Positions 15,490-24,607 of a DNA stretch of 64,000 nt are shown piece by piece. Numbering within the stretch: the first letter of the stretch is position 1; each line of letters opens with the position of its first letter. The notes under the pieces are model-generated. The model searched no databases. It worked only from the letters and a program-made list of their open reading frames with translations, and was not told the origin of the DNA. Source of the stretch: Bacillota bacterium (GTDB taxonomy: Bacteria > Bacillota > Clostridia > Lachnospirales > Lachnospiraceae); contig JAEZVF010000115.1 of NCBI GenBank assembly GCA_023443225.1, forward strand, positions 1 through 64,000, written 5' to 3'. A program made the position numbers and the translations under genes.

Positions 15490-16638
15490 ATGGAATATCG
15501 TAAACTTGGAAATACTAACCTAGAGGTGAGCGCCGTCGGACTTGGTGCTGAGCACCTCGATGGAAAACCGTATGCGCAGGTAGAAGAAACAATTGAAGCA
15601 GCCTTGGAAAATGGTATCAATATTATGGATGTTTTTATGCCTGGACATGAAATCAGGAGGAACATTGGAAAAGCGCTGGGAAACCGAAGAAAGGATGTTA
15701 TTATTCAGGGCCATATTTGCTCGGTGGATCTAAATCAACAATACGATATTAGTCGCGATTTAGATACTTGTAAACGCTATTTTGATAATTTATTGCAGGA
15801 TCTAAAAACGGACTATATTGATGTAGGGATGCTTTTCTTTATAGATTCAGAGGATGATTATAATGGGGTATTCCATACAGGAATCATTGACTACGTTAAG
15901 GATCTTAAAAAGAGTGGAGTCATTCGCGCTATAGGTGCAAGTTCCCATAATCCGATTATAGCTAAGAAGGTTATTGAGACAGGACTTGTTGAAGTACTAT
16001 TATTTAGTATTAACCCGGCTTTTGATCTTGTGCCCGGAGATAAAAGTATCTTTGAGGCATTGGATAGTGATTTTAACAAACAGACATTAGTTACTTTAGA
16101 CACTTTAAGGACGGAACTATATAGACTATGTGAAAGCCGTGGCACAGGAATTACAGTTATGAAAACCTTTGGTGCGGGAAAACTTCTCTCTAAGGAACAC
16201 TCTCCCTTTTTAGATGCACTTACACCAGAGCAGTGTATTCATTATGCTCTTTCACGTCCGGCCGTATCAAGTGTTCTATTAGGTTGTCAAAGTAGGGCAG
16301 AAATTGAAGCGGCAGTAAGGTATTTCACAGCGACAGATGAGGAGAAAGATTACAGTACAGTCATCAGTACATATGAAGAGAGCTATAAAGGAAAATGTAT
16401 GTATTGTAATCATTGCCAACCTTGTCCAAGTAATATTGATATTGCAACCGTTACGAAATATTTCGATATAGCAAGACTTACTCCAAACGCTCTTCCACCT
16501 AGTATAGTTCAACATTATAAGGAGCTTTCATTTCATGGTTCAGATTGTATAGCCTGCGGAAGCTGTGAGACACGCTGCCCATTTAGTGTTGCTATCATTG
16601 AAAACATGAAAAATGCAGCAAACATTTTTGGAGTTTAA
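15490..16638 (+). CDS. Aldo/keto reductase with C-terminal 2x[4Fe-4S] ferredoxin domain
   Basis: A 382-residue protein started at ATG 15490, six bases after TAGGAGG. Residues 1-280 form an aldo/keto reductase barrel (YRKLGNTNLEVSAVGLG, RRNIGKALGNRRKDV, VIRAIGASSHNP). Of the usual Asp-Tyr-Lys-His tetrad only the Asp (MDVFMPG) is evident: position +5 is Gly rather than Tyr, Lys is replaced in VIIQGHIC and the His site reads LFFID. Residues 303-312 (CMYCNHCQPC) and 353-363 (CIACGSCETRC) are cluster ligands. The protein probably moves electrons rather than reducing a simple aldehyde with NADPH. It is followed directly by a terminator. Confidence 0.85.
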   Translation: MEYRKLGNTNLEVSAVGLGAEHLDGKPYAQVEETIEAALENGINIMDVFMPGHEIRRNIGKALGNRRKDVIIQGHICSVDLNQQYDISRDLDTCKRYFDNLLQDLKTDYIDVGMLFFIDSEDDYNGVFHTGIIDYVKDLKKSGVIRAIGASSHNPIIAKKVIETGLVEVLLFSINPAFDLVPGDKSIFEALDSDFNKQTLVTLDTLRTELYRLCESRGTGITVMKTFGAGKLLSKEHSPFLDALTPEQCIHYALSRPAVSSVLLGCQSRAEIEAAVRYFTATDEEKDYSTVISTYEESYKGKCMYCNHCQPCPSNIDIATVTKYFDIARLTPNALPPSIVQHYKELSFHGSDCIACGSCETRCPFSVAIIENMKNAANIFGV

Positions 16639-16659
16639 TACTTAAATATTATATGATTA

Positions 16660-16687
16660 AAGGGGTATTGTGAAAGCAGTACCCCTT
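16660..16687 (+). terminator. Rho-independent terminator after the aldo/keto reductase
   Basis: AAGGGGTA (16660-16667) pairs with TACCCCTT (16680-16687) around a 12-base loop and is followed by CTTTCT. It lies 20 bases after the reductase stop. A second weaker stem, CAGA/TCTG at 16701-16716, is followed by seven T. Confidence 0.75.
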
Positions 16688-16763
16688 CTTTCTGTACGTT
16701 CAGAAGTGAGCGTCTGTTTTTTTATCCTCGTGTTACGCATTAGGGGCAAAATACCGTTGATTT

Positions 16764-17327
16764 ATGCGACTTTGTGGGAGCACTTCGAGTTAGAATGAGG
16801 TAAAAGCTCAAATTAATGAGGTAATTAATAAGGTTAAATCAAATTCCATTCAAGGCAAATTTGTAAATGAAGAACATATACATCTCACAGTAGAATTTAT
16901 AGGAGAGATTCAGAACAATAGATTGGATTTGATTAAAGAAATAATGGACGAACTTGAATTTGGGGCATTTACATTTAGTTTAACTAAAATAGGATATTTT
17001 AAGAGACGTGAAGGAAACATCTATTGGTTAGGAATAGAAGATAATGATACGTTGCTTAATATAAATAATAAATTACACCAAAGTTTAATAGATAAAAGCT
17101 TTGTGTTAGAAGATAGAGAATATAATCCTCATATAACTATAGGCAGAAAAGTTAAATTGAAGGGTAGTTTTAATACCAAAGAACTTGACGATATTTTGGG
17201 GAAATTAGAAATTGCAATAAATAAAGTAGATTTAATGAAATCAGAATTTGTAAATGGAAAGTTGATATATTCTGTAGTATATTCAAGACTGTTACGTGAT
17301 ACAACGGCTCCATTAATAAAGGATTAA
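16764..17327 (+). pseudogene. thpR: 2'-5' RNA ligase/cyclic phosphodiesterase (ThpR-like), 5' end broken
   Basis: A continuous frame from about 16797 to 17327 reads NEVKAQINEVINKVK, GKFVNEEHIHLTVEFIGE, FKRREGNIYWLGIE and YNPHITIGRKV. The two catalytic HxT motifs, HLT at about 16881 and HIT in YNPHITIG, mark the 2H phosphoesterase/ThpR family. The expected MRLF(I/V)A start survives only as ATG CGA CTT T at 16764, in other frames, and a TAG at 16791 closes the good frame. No in-frame ATG precedes the first HxT, so a TTG at 16923 would give a protein without it. Probably non-functional. Confidence 0.7.
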
Positions 17328-17619
17328 TTCAAAGGTTTCCACACTTTCAGTTAGAGTAGCTGATTGCTGGAAATCTTTTTTTGGTTTCAAAAGTATCCTA
17401 AACATTGGTAAGGTGTAACTTTCCGTCTACAATGTGTAATTTGTATAAAGTTAAGGACTTGTATATATTTTTACATTTCTATTACTTTTATTTTAAATAT
17501 TCAATATATTATTGTAATTTGAATTTTTATTGGTAGAATATAAGGATAAAATATGTTGTTATTTATGAGAATAACAATAGAATAAGTAGGATAATAAATG
17601 AAAACCAAGGAGTAAGCAT

Positions 17620-18771
17620 ATGAAGAAAAAATACTTAGAATCTAATACAGATATAAAAAAGTTAGAAAAATATATTCGTAAACGTAAGTTATTATTATTG
17701 GTAGCAGTAAGTAGTACCGTAGTATTATTTACAGGTTGTCAGAGTAAGAATACAACTTCAATTAATACAAATACAAAGAACAATCAAATAGTAGATAGCA
17801 AAACAACAGAGAATACTAATACAGATGATATTAAAGCAGTGGAATCAAATGTAGCAGAAGTTACACCAAACCTAGTAGAGAATAACAATGAGGAATCGAC
17901 AATTCAATTCCTTGAATTATCAAAGTATCAATTTGTATTTTCTAGTGGAGCTGGTGCGTGGCAAACAATATTAAATATTAATGAAGATGGATCTTTCAAA
18001 GGATACTATTCTGATTCTGATATGGGGGATACTGGAGAAGGCTATCCAAACGGAATTATTTATTCATCGACATTTGAAGGTGAATTTACAACACCAAAGA
18101 GAGTAAATGATTATACTTATTCCATGACAATTGAATCTATTAAACTTGAGAAAGAAGTAGGAAGTGAAGAAATAATTGATGGAATCAAATATATTTATAG
18201 TGAACCATATGGATTAGATGATGCAAAAGAAATTTATATCTACACAACACAAGCTCCATTAAAAGAATTGCCTGAAGCTTTTAGAAGTTGGGTTGGTTAC
18301 ATGGAGTTAAGTGATGTGAAAGATGAATGTTTACCATTTTATGGTTTGTACAATGTAGAAACTGAAAGTGGATTTTCTAGCTATGTGATAGATGAAATAG
18401 AGGGAGATAACACAGAAACATATATTACGGCAGAAGTTGAAGAAATTGAAAAACAATCTGAGGAAATGAATAATCGACTAATAAATGAAGATTTAAATCA
18501 ATCAGAAATGAATCTCTTAGCAAAAGATATCTATGTATTATGGGATGATGAAATTAATAAAGTATGGGGATATTTAAAAGATACTTTAGATAAAGATGCA
18601 ATGGATAAATTAACATACGTACAAAAGGAATGGATTGTTAAGAAAGAAAATCAAGTAAAAAAAGCAGGATCTGAATACGAAGGTGGAAGCATGCGTCCAA
18701 TGGTAGAATTCTTAAAGGGTGCAGAACTTACTAGAGATAGAGTATACGAATTAATCGAATTATTAAAATAA
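17620..18771 (+). CDS. Lipoprotein with C-terminal LprI/DUF1311-like domain
   Basis: A 383-residue exported lipoprotein. A basic N-terminus is followed by a hydrophobic stretch and the lipobox LFTGCQ (Cys about 40), then a Thr/Asn-rich linker, a beta-rich middle (FVFSSGAGAWQTILNINEDGSFKG) and, from about residue 295, the pattern LAKDIYVLWDDEINKVWGYL, KLTYVQKEWI..KE.. typical of the LprI/DUF1311 lysozyme-inhibitor-like domain. CAAGGAG precedes the ATG. The DNA is much more AT-rich than the GH31 and reductase genes, and it stands in a debris region, suggesting transfer. The ligand is unknown. Confidence 0.75.
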   Translation: MKKKYLESNTDIKKLEKYIRKRKLLLLVAVSSTVVLFTGCQSKNTTSINTNTKNNQIVDSKTTENTNTDDIKAVESNVAEVTPNLVENNNEESTIQFLELSKYQFVFSSGAGAWQTILNINEDGSFKGYYSDSDMGDTGEGYPNGIIYSSTFEGEFTTPKRVNDYTYSMTIESIKLEKEVGSEEIIDGIKYIYSEPYGLDDAKEIYIYTTQAPLKELPEAFRSWVGYMELSDVKDECLPFYGLYNVETESGFSSYVIDEIEGDNTETYITAEVEEIEKQSEEMNNRLINEDLNQSEMNLLAKDIYVLWDDEINKVWGYLKDTLDKDAMDKLTYVQKEWIVKKENQVKKAGSEYEGGSMRPMVEFLKGAELTRDRVYELIELLK

Positions 18772-18817
18772 ATATGAAATCATTCCTTACTTATATCGAT
18801 TGAAATGTTCCCTAAAA

Positions 18818-18971
18818 CCTTGGTATCAGTTCGCAGTATATTCAGCTGTACTGCGTATGCGCCAGCCAAATGAACTTTGGAGTTATGGGGAAGACAATTA
18901 TAAGATCATGAAGAAATACTATGATATCCGTATCAGTATGCATGATTATATCAAAAAGCTTTATGAAGAAG
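18818..18971 (+). pseudogene. Partial duplicate of the GH31 gene
   Basis: Nucleotides 18818-18971 match the GH31 gene at about 14624-14666 joined to 14739-14849, with only a few substitutions; the 72 bases between (24 codons) are cleanly missing. The copy is read in an ORF at 18800-19021 (WYQFAVYSAVLRM joined to RQPNELWSYGEDNY...) that has unrelated ends. It has no catalytic residues. It is either a duplication or a remnant of a second GH31 gene brought here by recombination. Confidence 0.85.
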
Positions 18972-19071
18972 ATGATGGCAGAGTCATTATAGGAACACGT
19001 AGACACAATAGATATCTTTAATTCCGATAAGCCATTTAATTTAGCACTCCTTTCTGTTTTTGGGCATGAGA

Positions 19072-19103
19072 AAAGAGCAACCATAATAAAATGATTGCTC
19101 TTT
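19072..19103 (-). terminator. Hairpin terminator for the DUF1697 gene
   Basis: AAAGAGCAA (19072-19080) pairs with TTGCTCTTT (19095-19103), with inner CAT/ATG pairing. Read on the minus strand it ends in TTTTCTC, 44 bases beyond the stop of the DUF1697 gene. Confidence 0.65.
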
Positions 19104-19146
19104 AAGGGTGAATATTCAGTTTTACAAACTGGAATTTGGAAAGTAA

Positions 19147-19686
19147 TTACAATCCGACTAACTTCCTGACGGTGTTTGCCGTTCTTATTGTCAGCTTGTT
19201 GCTGATGTTTGCACTTGCCGTCTTTGACCACCAGTTTGTTTTTTGATAATCTTTTCGACTGAAAGACCAGAAAACCGCTTTTTTGTAATCTTTTATCTTT
19301 TCTAATTCTTCCTTGGGTTCTCCCATCTCGTTGAATACTTCAGCAAATGTAGCTGGAGGCATAATAAAAATTAGGTTATCATAGATTTCCTTATTTTCTT
19401 TGCCCCACCAGTCAGGTGCATTACGCAAAATGACCTCAAGTTCTTCTTTTAATATGACAAAAACAGGAATATCCAAATCAAATTGATTTTTTATCATTGT
19501 TTCAATCTGCTTTGTAAAACTCCCTATGTCATTTCCATTACTTGAATAAATCACATTGCCACTGTTCAGATATGTCTTAACTTCTCTAAACCCAAGTTCT
19601 TCAAAGCCTTTCTTTAATTCTGCCATTGGAACCTTGTTTTTACCACTTATATTGATACCACGCAAAAACGCAATATATCTTTTCAT
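19147..19686 (-). CDS. DUF1697 family protein
   Basis: A 179-residue cytoplasmic protein with the hallmarks of DUF1697: MKRYIAFLRGINI.GKNKV.M..L, LGF..VKTYLNSGNVIYSS, the central PVFVILKEEL and the end NWWSKTASANI..KLTIRTANTVRKLVGL (the last segment quoted in parts). The function of the family is not established. It stands alone on the minus strand with its own terminator and neighbours that are mostly relics. Confidence 0.9.
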   Translation of the reverse strand: MKRYIAFLRGINISGKNKVPMAELKKGFEELGFREVKTYLNSGNVIYSSNGNDIGSFTKQIETMIKNQFDLDIPVFVILKEELEVILRNAPDWWGKENKEIYDNLIFIMPPATFAEVFNEMGEPKEELEKIKDYKKAVFWSFSRKDYQKTNWWSKTASANISNKLTIRTANTVRKLVGL

Positions 19687-19762
19687 ATTCGCTGCTTCCC
19701 CCCACTCAAATACAAATTTATCATATAGTTATTCTACCATAAATATATGAATATTTCATTTC

Positions 19763-19888
19763 TTATTTATTTTTGCCCTCCTTTTTCGGAACAAACACCA
19801 TTGTAAAGTTCACAAACTGACCGCCAGTATCATCAAGGACAGCAACACAGTCATAGAACTTTACGAGTGAAAACAGATTCTTAAATCT
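19763..19888 (-). pseudogene. C-terminal fragment of an unidentified gene
   Basis: The minus strand reads FKNLFSLVKFYDCVAVLDD, then TGGQFVNFTMVFVPKKEGKNK and a stop (19763-19765). It looks like the true end of a longer protein, but a stop lies just upstream and there is no start codon or ribosome site. I do not recognise the parent gene. It overlaps the region just before the transporter genes and marks a recombination joint. Confidence 0.35.
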
Positions 19889-19948
19889 TTATACTTTCTT
19901 TATAAATATCTCTTATCCTTGTATTATTACAAAGAAAAGAGGATATTT

Positions 19949-20653
19949 ATGGATAAAATATTGACTACAAAGGATTTATGCAAATACTTTAAAAAGCAAA
20001 AGGCCAACGACAATATTTCAATTACCGTTAGAAAAAACAGTATTTACGGTCTACTTGGACCTAATGGAGCAGGCAAATCTACATTGCTTAAAATGATAAC
20101 AGGTATGATAAATCCATCTTCAGGTGAGATTTATTTTGAAGGAAAGATTTGGAAAAGAAAAGATTTGATAAATATAGGTGCATTAATTGAAATGCCACCT
20201 ATTTATGAAAATTTAACAGCCTTTGAAAATCTAAAAGTTAGAGCCCTGCTATACAATTTGCCAAACAACAGAATTGAGGAAGTGCTAAAAACTGTGGAGC
20301 TTTCCAATACTGGAAAGAAAAAGGCAGGACATTTTTCAATGGGTATGAAACAAAGATTGGGGATTGCTATTGCACTTTTAAATAATCCTACCCTGTTAAT
20401 TCTTGATGAACCTACAAATGGACTTGATCCTATCGGCATACAGGATTTAAGAGAACTCATTTTATCGTTTCCGCAAAAAGGCATAACTGTTATCTTATCA
20501 AGCCATATATTATCAGAGGTGGAACAAATAGCGGACGATATAGGTATTATTGCTAATGGCAGGCTTTGGTACGAAGACACAATTCATAAAAACGAGGATT
20601 TAGAAAGTCTATTTATGGAGGTTGTAAGAAAGTCAGGTGCTTATAATGGTTAA
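19949..20653 (+). CDS. Peptide-resistance ABC transporter ATP-binding protein (LanF/CprA-like)
   Basis: A 234-residue ABC ATPase started at ATG 19949 (AGAGGA upstream). Walker A GPNGAGKST, the signature FSMGMKQRLGIA, Walker B LLILDEPTNGLDP and the switch His in LSSHIL are all present. It resembles the LanF/MutF/EpiF immunity ATPases and CprA of Clostridioides difficile. With the two membrane proteins that follow it should form a pump that clears lantibiotics or related cationic peptides from the membrane. The next gene begins inside its last codons. Confidence 0.9.
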   Translation: MDKILTTKDLCKYFKKQKANDNISITVRKNSIYGLLGPNGAGKSTLLKMITGMINPSSGEIYFEGKIWKRKDLINIGALIEMPPIYENLTAFENLKVRALLYNLPNNRIEEVLKTVELSNTGKKKAGHFSMGMKQRLGIAIALLNNPTLLILDEPTNGLDPIGIQDLRELILSFPQKGITVILSSHILSEVEQIADDIGIIANGRLWYEDTIHKNEDLESLFMEVVRKSGAYNG

Positions 20654-21371
20654 TTATTTAAAATCTGAATTTCTAAAACAAAAGCGTTGTTTTACTTTAA
20701 AAATACTTTGGTTAAGTCCTCTTATCCCTATTGCTCTGGTAATTATTCTTATGGGTGGGCGTTATTTTATGGAAGGTGCATTTAACTGGTGGTATACGCT
20801 TATTCTTCCTGGTTCACTTTCTATGATTGCAGCATTTACTGTCACAGCAGAGAAAAAGCATAATCGACATGGGCTGTTTGCTGTATGTATCAACAAGAAA
20901 AAATTGTGGCTTTCACAGATTTTCATGAATACAATTTTGTTACTGTTTGTAAATCTAATATTTTTCCTTTTCATGATAGTAATGGGGGTATTTTTCGGCA
21001 TCCATGTACCTTTTACAGATAGTTTAACCGCAAGCTTTGTGTTGTTCTTAACTTTTGCGTGGCAAATACCTATTTTCATGTTTATCAGTGAAATAGCAGG
21101 TTCTTTTTCCTCGATTATAATTAGTTTGGCCTGTAATATGGGCTTCGGCATTTTTTTTGCCGCAACAAAATTATGGTTTGTTCCTTTTGCCATTCCTGCA
21201 AGACTCATGTGCCCAATTATTAAAGTCATGCCAAATGGCTTACCCCTTCCGGTAGGACATCATTTAAGTGATAATCGAGTTATCTTAACAGGCATTGTAA
21301 TAACAGCAGTACTATTTTTTGTTTTTTCCTTTATAACTACATTGTGGTTTAATAAACGGGAGGTAAAATAA
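20646..21371 (+). CDS. Peptide-resistance ABC permease (LanE/MutE-like)
   Basis: A 241-residue membrane protein with about six hydrophobic segments, starting at ATG 20646 and overlapping the ATPase gene by eight bases. It begins with a basic EFLKQKRCFTLKILWLSPL segment and continues LALVI-type spans and an AEKKHNRHGLF cytoplasmic loop typical of LanE/MutE/EpiE permeases, which form the membrane channel with LanG. There are no lantibiotic structural or synthesis genes nearby, so the set is a resistance system, not producer self-immunity. Confidence 0.8.
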   Translation: MVNYLKSEFLKQKRCFTLKILWLSPLIPIALVIILMGGRYFMEGAFNWWYTLILPGSLSMIAAFTVTAEKKHNRHGLFAVCINKKKLWLSQIFMNTILLLFVNLIFFLFMIVMGVFFGIHVPFTDSLTASFVLFLTFAWQIPIFMFISEIAGSFSSIIISLACNMGFGIFFAATKLWFVPFAIPARLMCPIIKVMPNGLPLPVGHHLSDNRVILTGIVITAVLFFVFSFITTLWFNKREVK

Positions 21372-22124
21372 ATGAATCTTTATACTAATCTAAAATCAGA
21401 TTTATATAAGATTTTACACACTCCCTTATGGCTTATTCATTTAGTCATTCCAGTTATAGGAATTATCTTGTTTTTATGGTATTATTCATTTTCCCTATGG
21501 GATGAAATGAATAAATTGTCGGGATATATACAAACTTTATCTGTTACTTTTCCTGTTTTAATCGGAATAATAACTTCTGTTATGGCAGAGACAGAACAAA
21601 AAGCAGGAGGGTTTCAATCGCTTTTAATGGCAGCAAATTCGAAATCTATTCCGCATATCAGTAAGCTGATATTACTTGTTCTATTTGGTTTTTCTTCCGT
21701 ACTGCTTGCTTTGGTGGGTTTTGGTGTGGGATTTATGGGTATGGGATATACAACATTTAATCTGCTGTTTTATGTTACAACTGCTATTCTATTATTAATA
21801 AGTGTTCTTCCACTATATTTACTGCAATATATCGTCAGTTTTCTCTTTGGAAAAGGTTTCAGCATAGGGCTCGGTATCGTAGGCAGCCTAATTAGTGCAT
21901 TGCTTTTAACAGGACTTGGTGATGGCATTTGGTGGTATCTTCCCTGGGGAATAGTAGCACGATTTTCTGAAAGTCTACTTATGTCAAGTTTAACGAAGAT
22001 AGAATTTATAAAATATAATGGTATAATACAAAGTGTGATATTTATTTTATTATTTTCCTTGGCTTTTACAGTTTTGCTCATATCAGTGTTTAACAAATGG
22101 GAGGGAAGAAAATCAGAAGATTAA
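21372..22124 (+). CDS. Peptide-resistance ABC permease (LanG/MutG-like)
   Basis: A 250-residue membrane protein with six predicted spans. It starts directly after the stop of the previous gene (TAAATG) with GGGAGG upstream. It shares the N-terminal LKSDLYKILHTPLWLIHLV pattern and the AETEQKAGGFQSLL loop with LanG/MutG/SpaG subunits. It forms the second half of the transporter channel with the LanE-like protein. Confidence 0.8.
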   Translation: MNLYTNLKSDLYKILHTPLWLIHLVIPVIGIILFLWYYSFSLWDEMNKLSGYIQTLSVTFPVLIGIITSVMAETEQKAGGFQSLLMAANSKSIPHISKLILLVLFGFSSVLLALVGFGVGFMGMGYTTFNLLFYVTTAILLLISVLPLYLLQYIVSFLFGKGFSIGLGIVGSLISALLLTGLGDGIWWYLPWGIVARFSESLLMSSLTKIEFIKYNGIIQSVIFILLFSLAFTVLLISVFNKWEGRKSED

Positions 22125-22136
22125 AGGAGGGATACT

Positions 22137-22796
22137 ATGGCTCGGATTCTTGTTATTGATGATGATATTGCAATTTGTAAGATGATTGAAACTGCACTTA
22201 CAAGAGATGGTCATTTTATTATAACAAAAAATTCTGCATGTGAAGTTACAAAAAGTATTATTAATAATGTAGATTTGATTCTGCTTGATATCATGATGCC
22301 ACAGTTGGATGGCATAACTTTTTGTAAAGAAAAAAGAAATATTATAGATTGTCCAATTGTGTTTTTAACCGCAAAAACAATGGAAGAAGATATTGTAGAT
22401 GGTTTTTTGGTTGGTGGTGACGATTATATAAAAAAACCTTTTGGTATTTCTGAGCTTAGAGCAAGAGTAAATGCACACATTCGCAGAGAACATAGGGATA
22501 AACATCAAAGCTTAATTTTAGATCATTGTGTTTTTGATTTGTCAGAAAAGACAGTAACAGTTAAAAATAATCGGATACCTTTAACCAAAAGTGAATATGA
22601 GATTTGCGAATTATTGGCAAGAAATAAAGGTCAAGTCTTTTCACTTGAACATATGTTGGAGAAAGTTTTTGGTTTTAATTCTGAAAGTGATATTTCCTCA
22701 ATTCGTGTCCATATAAAAAATATCAGAAGTAAAATCAGTAATATAATTGATTGCCCAATTGAGACGGTTTGGGGAGTGGGATACAAATGGAAATAA
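22137..22796 (+). CDS. OmpR-family response regulator (NisR/CprR-like)
   Basis: A 219-residue regulator: receiver domain with acidic pocket VIDDD, phosphoacceptor Asp in DLILLDIMMPQLDG, switch Thr and KKPF lysine, then a winged-helix DNA-binding domain (LTKSEYEICELLARNKGQVFS and VRVHIKNIRSK-like end, quoted in part) finishing in VWGVGYKWK. AAAGGAGGG precedes the ATG. It follows the transporter by 12 bases and most likely turns on that operon when peptide is sensed. Confidence 0.9.
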   Translation: MARILVIDDDIAICKMIETALTRDGHFIITKNSACEVTKSIINNVDLILLDIMMPQLDGITFCKEKRNIIDCPIVFLTAKTMEEDIVDGFLVGGDDYIKKPFGISELRARVNAHIRREHRDKHQSLILDHCVFDLSEKTVTVKNNRIPLTKSEYEICELLARNKGQVFSLEHMLEKVFGFNSESDISSIRVHIKNIRSKISNIIDCPIETVWGVGYKWK

Positions 22797-24142
22797 GAAA
22801 GAAAAAAACTATTTCAATATTCAGATTGTTCTTAGAACATTTAATTGGACTTTCGATTGCGATTATATCTTTGATAATTACAATGATTATAATGGTATCT
22901 CTATCCTTTCAATCAGGTTTTGTTTTGCAGGCTAATTATACCGAGGTTAAATTAAATCAATTAGAAGAAACTCTTAGAGAGAATTTTGATAAAAACTTAT
23001 TACCACTTTATTGTAGCTATATTCTTATCGATGATACCGGTGACATTATAGATAGCAATATGAGTAAAAGGGATATTGAAAAAATAAGGTCATGTATGTT
23101 GAGTGGCAAAAGATCATATCATGTAATTTACAAAGAAATAACGCAGGCAAACGGCAACATACTTTTTATTAAGTATGATATGCTGGCGCATTTTAGTAAT
23201 CCATTACTTCATAAAGCAATTCCTAATCCAGAACTAATAGTACTGCTTATTCTTATAATATTTATTGTTCTGTTCGCTATTATTACGGCTTTAAAATTCA
23301 GCAGAAAATTGAAACAAAATTTATTACCCATTATTGTAGCTACAGAAAAGATAGAAACCAGGGACTTGGATTTTGAAATTAAACCTACAAAAATATTAGA
23401 ATTCAATTCATCTTTGTATGCGATTGACAAACTAAAAGAAGCTTTAACTGTTTCATTAAACAAGCAGTGGGACAATGAACAGCAAAGAAAATCGCAGCTT
23501 TCAGCACTTGCTCATGATATTAAAACACCATTGACTATTATTAAAGGTAATGCAGAGCTGTTACTGGAAGAAGAATGTTCGAAAGAAAACAAAGAATTGA
23601 TTTCTTACATTCAAACAAGTTCCAATACGATTGAAAAGTATTTAGAATTGTTAATGGGCGTTGTTAATAACGAGTCCTTATCCTTTAACCTAGAACTTGT
23701 TCGGTTAAAGGATTTTATAAACGATGTCACTGCGGATGCATTACCACTTTGTAAAACAAAAAATATTAAATTTAATTTACAAAACTATGTAAAATGCGAT
23801 TCTATCTATATAGACAAGGAGCTTTTAAAACGAGCGATCATTAATATTATTGATAACGCGGTACGATATTCCTATAAAAACAGCCACATTGATGTGGTTA
23901 TGTCAGAAAATGAAACTCATATTATTTTTGAGATAAACGACTATGGAAAAGGATTTTCTGAGGAAAGTTTGAAAAAAGCTACTCAAGAGTTTTTCACAGA
24001 AGACACTTCTCGAACAAATCACAATTATGGTTTAGGATTGAATTTTGCAAAAAAAGTTGTAGAAATGCATAAGGGAATACTGGAAATTGAAAACAGAGTC
24101 GAAATAGAAGGAGCTAAAGTATCAATCAATCTCGCAAAATAA
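22787..24142 (+). CDS. Sensor histidine kinase (NisK/CprK-like)
   Basis: A 451-residue membrane kinase. The ATG at 22787 overlaps the end of the regulator gene by ten bases and has GGGGAGTGGG upstream. Two membrane spans (about residues 15-40 and 150-175) bracket an extracellular domain of about 110 residues. Then come a linker, the H-box LAHDIKTPLTIIKGN, an N-box IINIIDNAVRYS and G-boxes DYGKGFS and GLGLNFAKKV. It pairs with the regulator just upstream to control the peptide transporter. Confidence 0.9.
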   Translation: MEIRKKKTISIFRLFLEHLIGLSIAIISLIITMIIMVSLSFQSGFVLQANYTEVKLNQLEETLRENFDKNLLPLYCSYILIDDTGDIIDSNMSKRDIEKIRSCMLSGKRSYHVIYKEITQANGNILFIKYDMLAHFSNPLLHKAIPNPELIVLLILIIFIVLFAIITALKFSRKLKQNLLPIIVATEKIETRDLDFEIKPTKILEFNSSLYAIDKLKEALTVSLNKQWDNEQQRKSQLSALAHDIKTPLTIIKGNAELLLEEECSKENKELISYIQTSSNTIEKYLELLMGVVNNESLSFNLELVRLKDFINDVTADALPLCKTKNIKFNLQNYVKCDSIYIDKELLKRAIINIIDNAVRYSYKNSHIDVVMSENETHIIFEINDYGKGFSEESLKKATQEFFTEDTSRTNHNYGLGLNFAKKVVEMHKGILEIENRVEIEGAKVSINLAK

Positions 24143-24186
24143 AAAAATGGTCATCAGAATCACAGTAAAAAGGCATACTGAAGTAG

Positions 24187-24468
24187 TTGATGAATCATGT
24201 CATATTATGCCATAATGCAATTGCTCCCTTATACGGTATCCCGGAGGAATCTGCAACAGGAACATCAAGTGGTGCACTTGGTTGTTATTTGTACCACTAT
24301 GGAATAATCAACGAAGAGCAAGCTTCACACATTATTTTAGAGCAAGGTTATTCTATGAAAAGGCCATCTGAAATACGAGTGTCTTTAGCTATAAAGGAAA
24401 ATAAAATTTTTGAGGTCAAAGTCGGAGGGAGAGCAATGAATTTAACCTTAACGGAAGTCGAAATATAG
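24187..24468 (+). pseudogene. C-terminal fragment of a PhzF-family isomerase
   Basis: The frame of 93 codons carries only the end of a PhzF-like protein: APLYGIPEESATGTSSGALG, then LEQGYSMKRPSEI.V and the final VGG.A region. The N-terminal half with the catalytic Glu is gone; complete proteins are about 260-300 residues. The ATG at 24187-24192 has no ribosome site and precedes a damaged version of the expected CRNFAP segment. It follows the kinase operon by 44 bases as a leftover. Confidence 0.75.
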
Positions 24469-24551
24469 AATAATTGAAATTAGTTAGGGTTGAGTTGAAA
24501 GGTCTGATAAAAGGTTTTTTTGTGTTACTATTCTAAGCTAATATAAGGAGA

Positions 24552-24578
24552 AAAGCCACATCTGTCTGATGTGGCTTT
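24552..24578 (-). terminator. Strong hairpin terminator for the sigma/anti-sigma operon
   Basis: AAAGCCACATC (24552-24562) and GATGTGGCTTT (24568-24578) form a perfect 11-bp stem with loop TGTCT. The minus-strand copy ends in TTTTCTCC and lies 30 bases after the anti-sigma stop; it can also stop plus-strand transcripts. Confidence 0.85.
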
Positions 24579-24607
24579 ATAAGTCAAAAGTTATTATACT
24601 AAATAAA

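Noticed and set aside
18842..19231. 129-codon minus-strand frame near the DUF1697 gene
   Set aside because: It is antisense to the GH31 fragment and to the DUF1697 end, with no start signal.
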